Below are positions 62,969 through 64,000 of a stretch of DNA of 64,000 nucleotides, in pieces. The translations under genes and the position numbers were made by a program. Numbering within the stretch: the stretch's first letter is position 1; every line of letters starts with the position of its first letter. The notes beneath the pieces were generated by a model. The model ran no database searches. It had not been told where the DNA came from and saw only the letters and a program-made list of their open reading frames with translations. This DNA is from Melittangium boletus DSM 14713 (GTDB lineage Bacteria; Myxococcota; Myxococcia; Myxococcales; Myxococcaceae), in assembly GCF_002305855.1 (NCBI RefSeq), contig NZ_CP022163.1, forward strand, positions 4,216,292 to 4,280,291, given 5' to 3'.

Positions 62969-63298
62969 ATGGCGGACAAGCGGAAGGCGGCGACTGGAAA
63001 GCCGGCCCGGGGTGGGCAGGGTGTGAAGAAGCGGCGCCGCGGCAAGGCGGCGGTGGGCCGGATCGCCCGGCCCCGCGAGGCCTCCGAGTACCGGGGCATC
63101 GCCATGGACGAGCACTCGGTTCAGGTGCGTGAACAGATCGACGCGGCGCTCTCCGAGGCCCTTCGCCTGCGTGAGGACATCACCCAGCGCATCGCGTCCG
63201 GGGTGTATCGCGAGACCACCGGGTTGTTCGAGCCTCCCTCGGGCGAGAGCAGCCAGTCCGCGGGCGTGACGCGTCGGTCGCGCGCCTCGCGCAAGTAG
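62969..63298 (+). CDS. Small basic protein of unknown function
   Basis: A 109-aa protein from ATG 62969 (GGGGAGG upstream). The first about 35 residues are lysine/arginine/alanine rich (K-K-R-R-R-G-K), like nucleic-acid-binding tails; the rest is one helix (V-R-E-Q-I-D-A-A-L-S-E-A-L) and a serine-rich end. No family recognised. Confidence 0.6.
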   Translation: MADKRKAATGKPARGGQGVKKRRRGKAAVGRIARPREASEYRGIAMDEHSVQVREQIDAALSEALRLREDITQRIASGVYRETTGLFEPPSGESSQSAGVTRRSRASRK

Positions 63299-63315
63299 GG
63301 GCTCTTGGTTTCAGG

Positions 63316-63996
63316 TCAGGGCGCGCCACGCCCCGCGCGGAGTTGTTCGAGCGCGGCCTCGAGCTGGGGCGTGTAGTCCACGCCCGTGTCGTCGTCGATG
63401 AAGCGCTGGTCCGGGCTCATGAAGTAGCGCGAGCGGCTATAGGCGGCTTGGAGGAACTGGAGCTGCTGTTCGGGATCCAGCTCGGCCCAGCTCCGGCCCT
63501 CGTTCAGGGCGGCGCGCCAGTCCTCGGGCTCGGCGAACCAGCGCGCCCAGAGTGTTTCGCATCCATAATCCGTCCCGCCGTGCTGGTACTGCCAGACGCG
63601 TCCCACTTCTCGCACCAGCAGGTGCAGGGGCCTCTGCATGGAGCTGGAGGGGGGCGTGGGCGAGTCCGAGGGCACATAGAGGACGTGGCCGAGCACGAAG
63701 GCACGGCCGGGGAACGAGAGCAGTCCGAGCCGGCCCATCTTGAGGCTCACGCGCGCGTAGTCGACGCTGTCGCCGAACACCTTGCGCAGCTCGGTGAGTT
63801 GCCTCAGGCCAAGCCGGGTGCCCAGGGGCTCCACGCCCACGCGCGTCTGCATGCCGCTCACCAGCCGGAGTCCCAGGCTCAGGGCGATGTCCAGGAAGAG
63901 CTGGGGAATCTTCAACAGGCCCCGCTCGAGCCGCCGCGCGCCCCGGCGCCATCTTCCCCGCGCGAGCTCCCCCAGTCCGCGCCCGAGGTCATGCAC
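63316..63996 (-). CDS. DUF4157/vgr-related protein with eroded zinc motif (start possibly beyond the window)
   Basis: At least 226 aa; GTG 63996 is the first start in the window but the frame is open to the edge. The core L-R-K-V-F-G-D-S-V-D-Y-x-R-V and V-W-Q-Y-Q segments fit the DUF4157 family (vgr-related/eCIS-linked proteins), which normally have a zinc H-E-x-x-H before V-W-Q. Here the site reads R-E-V-G-R, so both histidines are lost and peptidase activity is unlikely. The rest of the protein is tryptophan rich. Partner genes lie outside the window. Confidence 0.6.
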   Translation of the reverse strand: MHDLGRGLGELARGRWRRGARRLERGLLKIPQLFLDIALSLGLRLVSGMQTRVGVEPLGTRLGLRQLTELRKVFGDSVDYARVSLKMGRLGLLSFPGRAFVLGHVLYVPSDSPTPPSSSMQRPLHLLVREVGRVWQYQHGGTDYGCETLWARWFAEPEDWRAALNEGRSWAELDPEQQLQFLQAAYSRSRYFMSPDQRFIDDDTGVDYTPQLEAALEQLRAGRGAP

Positions 63997-64000
63997 GGCC

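Overview
The window is high-GC DNA (about 70% in most genes) with strong G/C third-position bias, dense coding and many lipoproteins. Its content includes myxobacterial-type lipoprotein toxins, an MprF, an NtrB/NtrC-type two-component pair, an ECF41 sigma factor and many Tat or Sec exported proteins. This points to a fruiting myxobacterium of the Cystobacterineae (Archangium/Cystobacter/Melittangium-like). That placement is inferred from gene content; no rRNA or tRNA was seen.

Layout. 1-3 kb: the end of a NTPase gene overlapping an 11-repeat TPR protein. 3-9 kb: YdfG-like dehydrogenase, DUF4032 kinase-like protein, LysE-type exporter, MprF. 8.5-14.4 kb: a complete PaoABCD-type periplasmic aldehyde oxidoreductase operon with a divergent MocA that would supply the cytosine-dinucleotide form of the molybdenum cofactor. 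14.5-18.6 kb: six minus-strand genes, made of a low-GC PIN/restriction-nuclease-like pair and, upstream of it, a compact operon with homologues of the isonitrile enzymes ScoE (Fe/2OG oxidase) and ScoD/FcoT (thioesterase), a SyrP-like Fe/2OG hydroxylase and a small roadblock-like protein. An IS3-like transposase lies directly upstream. 20-24 kb: a lipoprotein, then a toxin/immunity pair (Imm11-SUFU immunity fusion and AHH-nuclease lipoprotein toxin). 24-31 kb: secreted isoamylase, XRE regulator with a DUF4279-like protein, NtrB/NtrC-type pair, a frameshifted small gene. 31-37 kb: unknown protein, aromatic amino acid decarboxylase, secreted protein, Kup, XRE regulator. 37-41 kb: minus-strand operon of GT-C-like membrane protein, JAMM-like lipoprotein, small exported protein and alpha/beta hydrolase. 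41-43 kb: a second lipoprotein toxin with the same N-terminal half as the first but a CdiA-type tRNase C-terminus, followed by a SitI3-like immunity gene. 43.5-52.6 kb: signalling and stress genes (degenerate receiver, DUF6232-like, NarX-type kinase and LuxR-type regulator, FMN reductase, Bcp, PtsN, divergent cold-shock-like protein, two tandem outer-membrane proteins, AhpD-like plus ECF41 sigma with a recognisable ECF41 promoter). 52.7-55.7 kb: HET-C/LysM protein with a lipoprotein. 56-64 kb: GNAT, chemoreceptor, glutathionyl-hydroquinone reductase, AsmA-like protein, and a DUF4157/vgr-related protein with an eroded zinc motif.

The most notable systems are: (1) the ScoE/FcoT/SyrP-like operon, a candidate isonitrile or amino-acid-tailoring pathway lacking the usual NRPS, carrier protein and ligase next to it; (2) two polymorphic lipoprotein toxins that share one delivery module and differ only in their C-terminal toxin and immunity gene, as in the Sit kin-discrimination systems of Myxococcus; (3) the HET-C/LysM protein with its overlapping lipoprotein gene; (4) the self-contained ECF41 unit with its own promoter signature.
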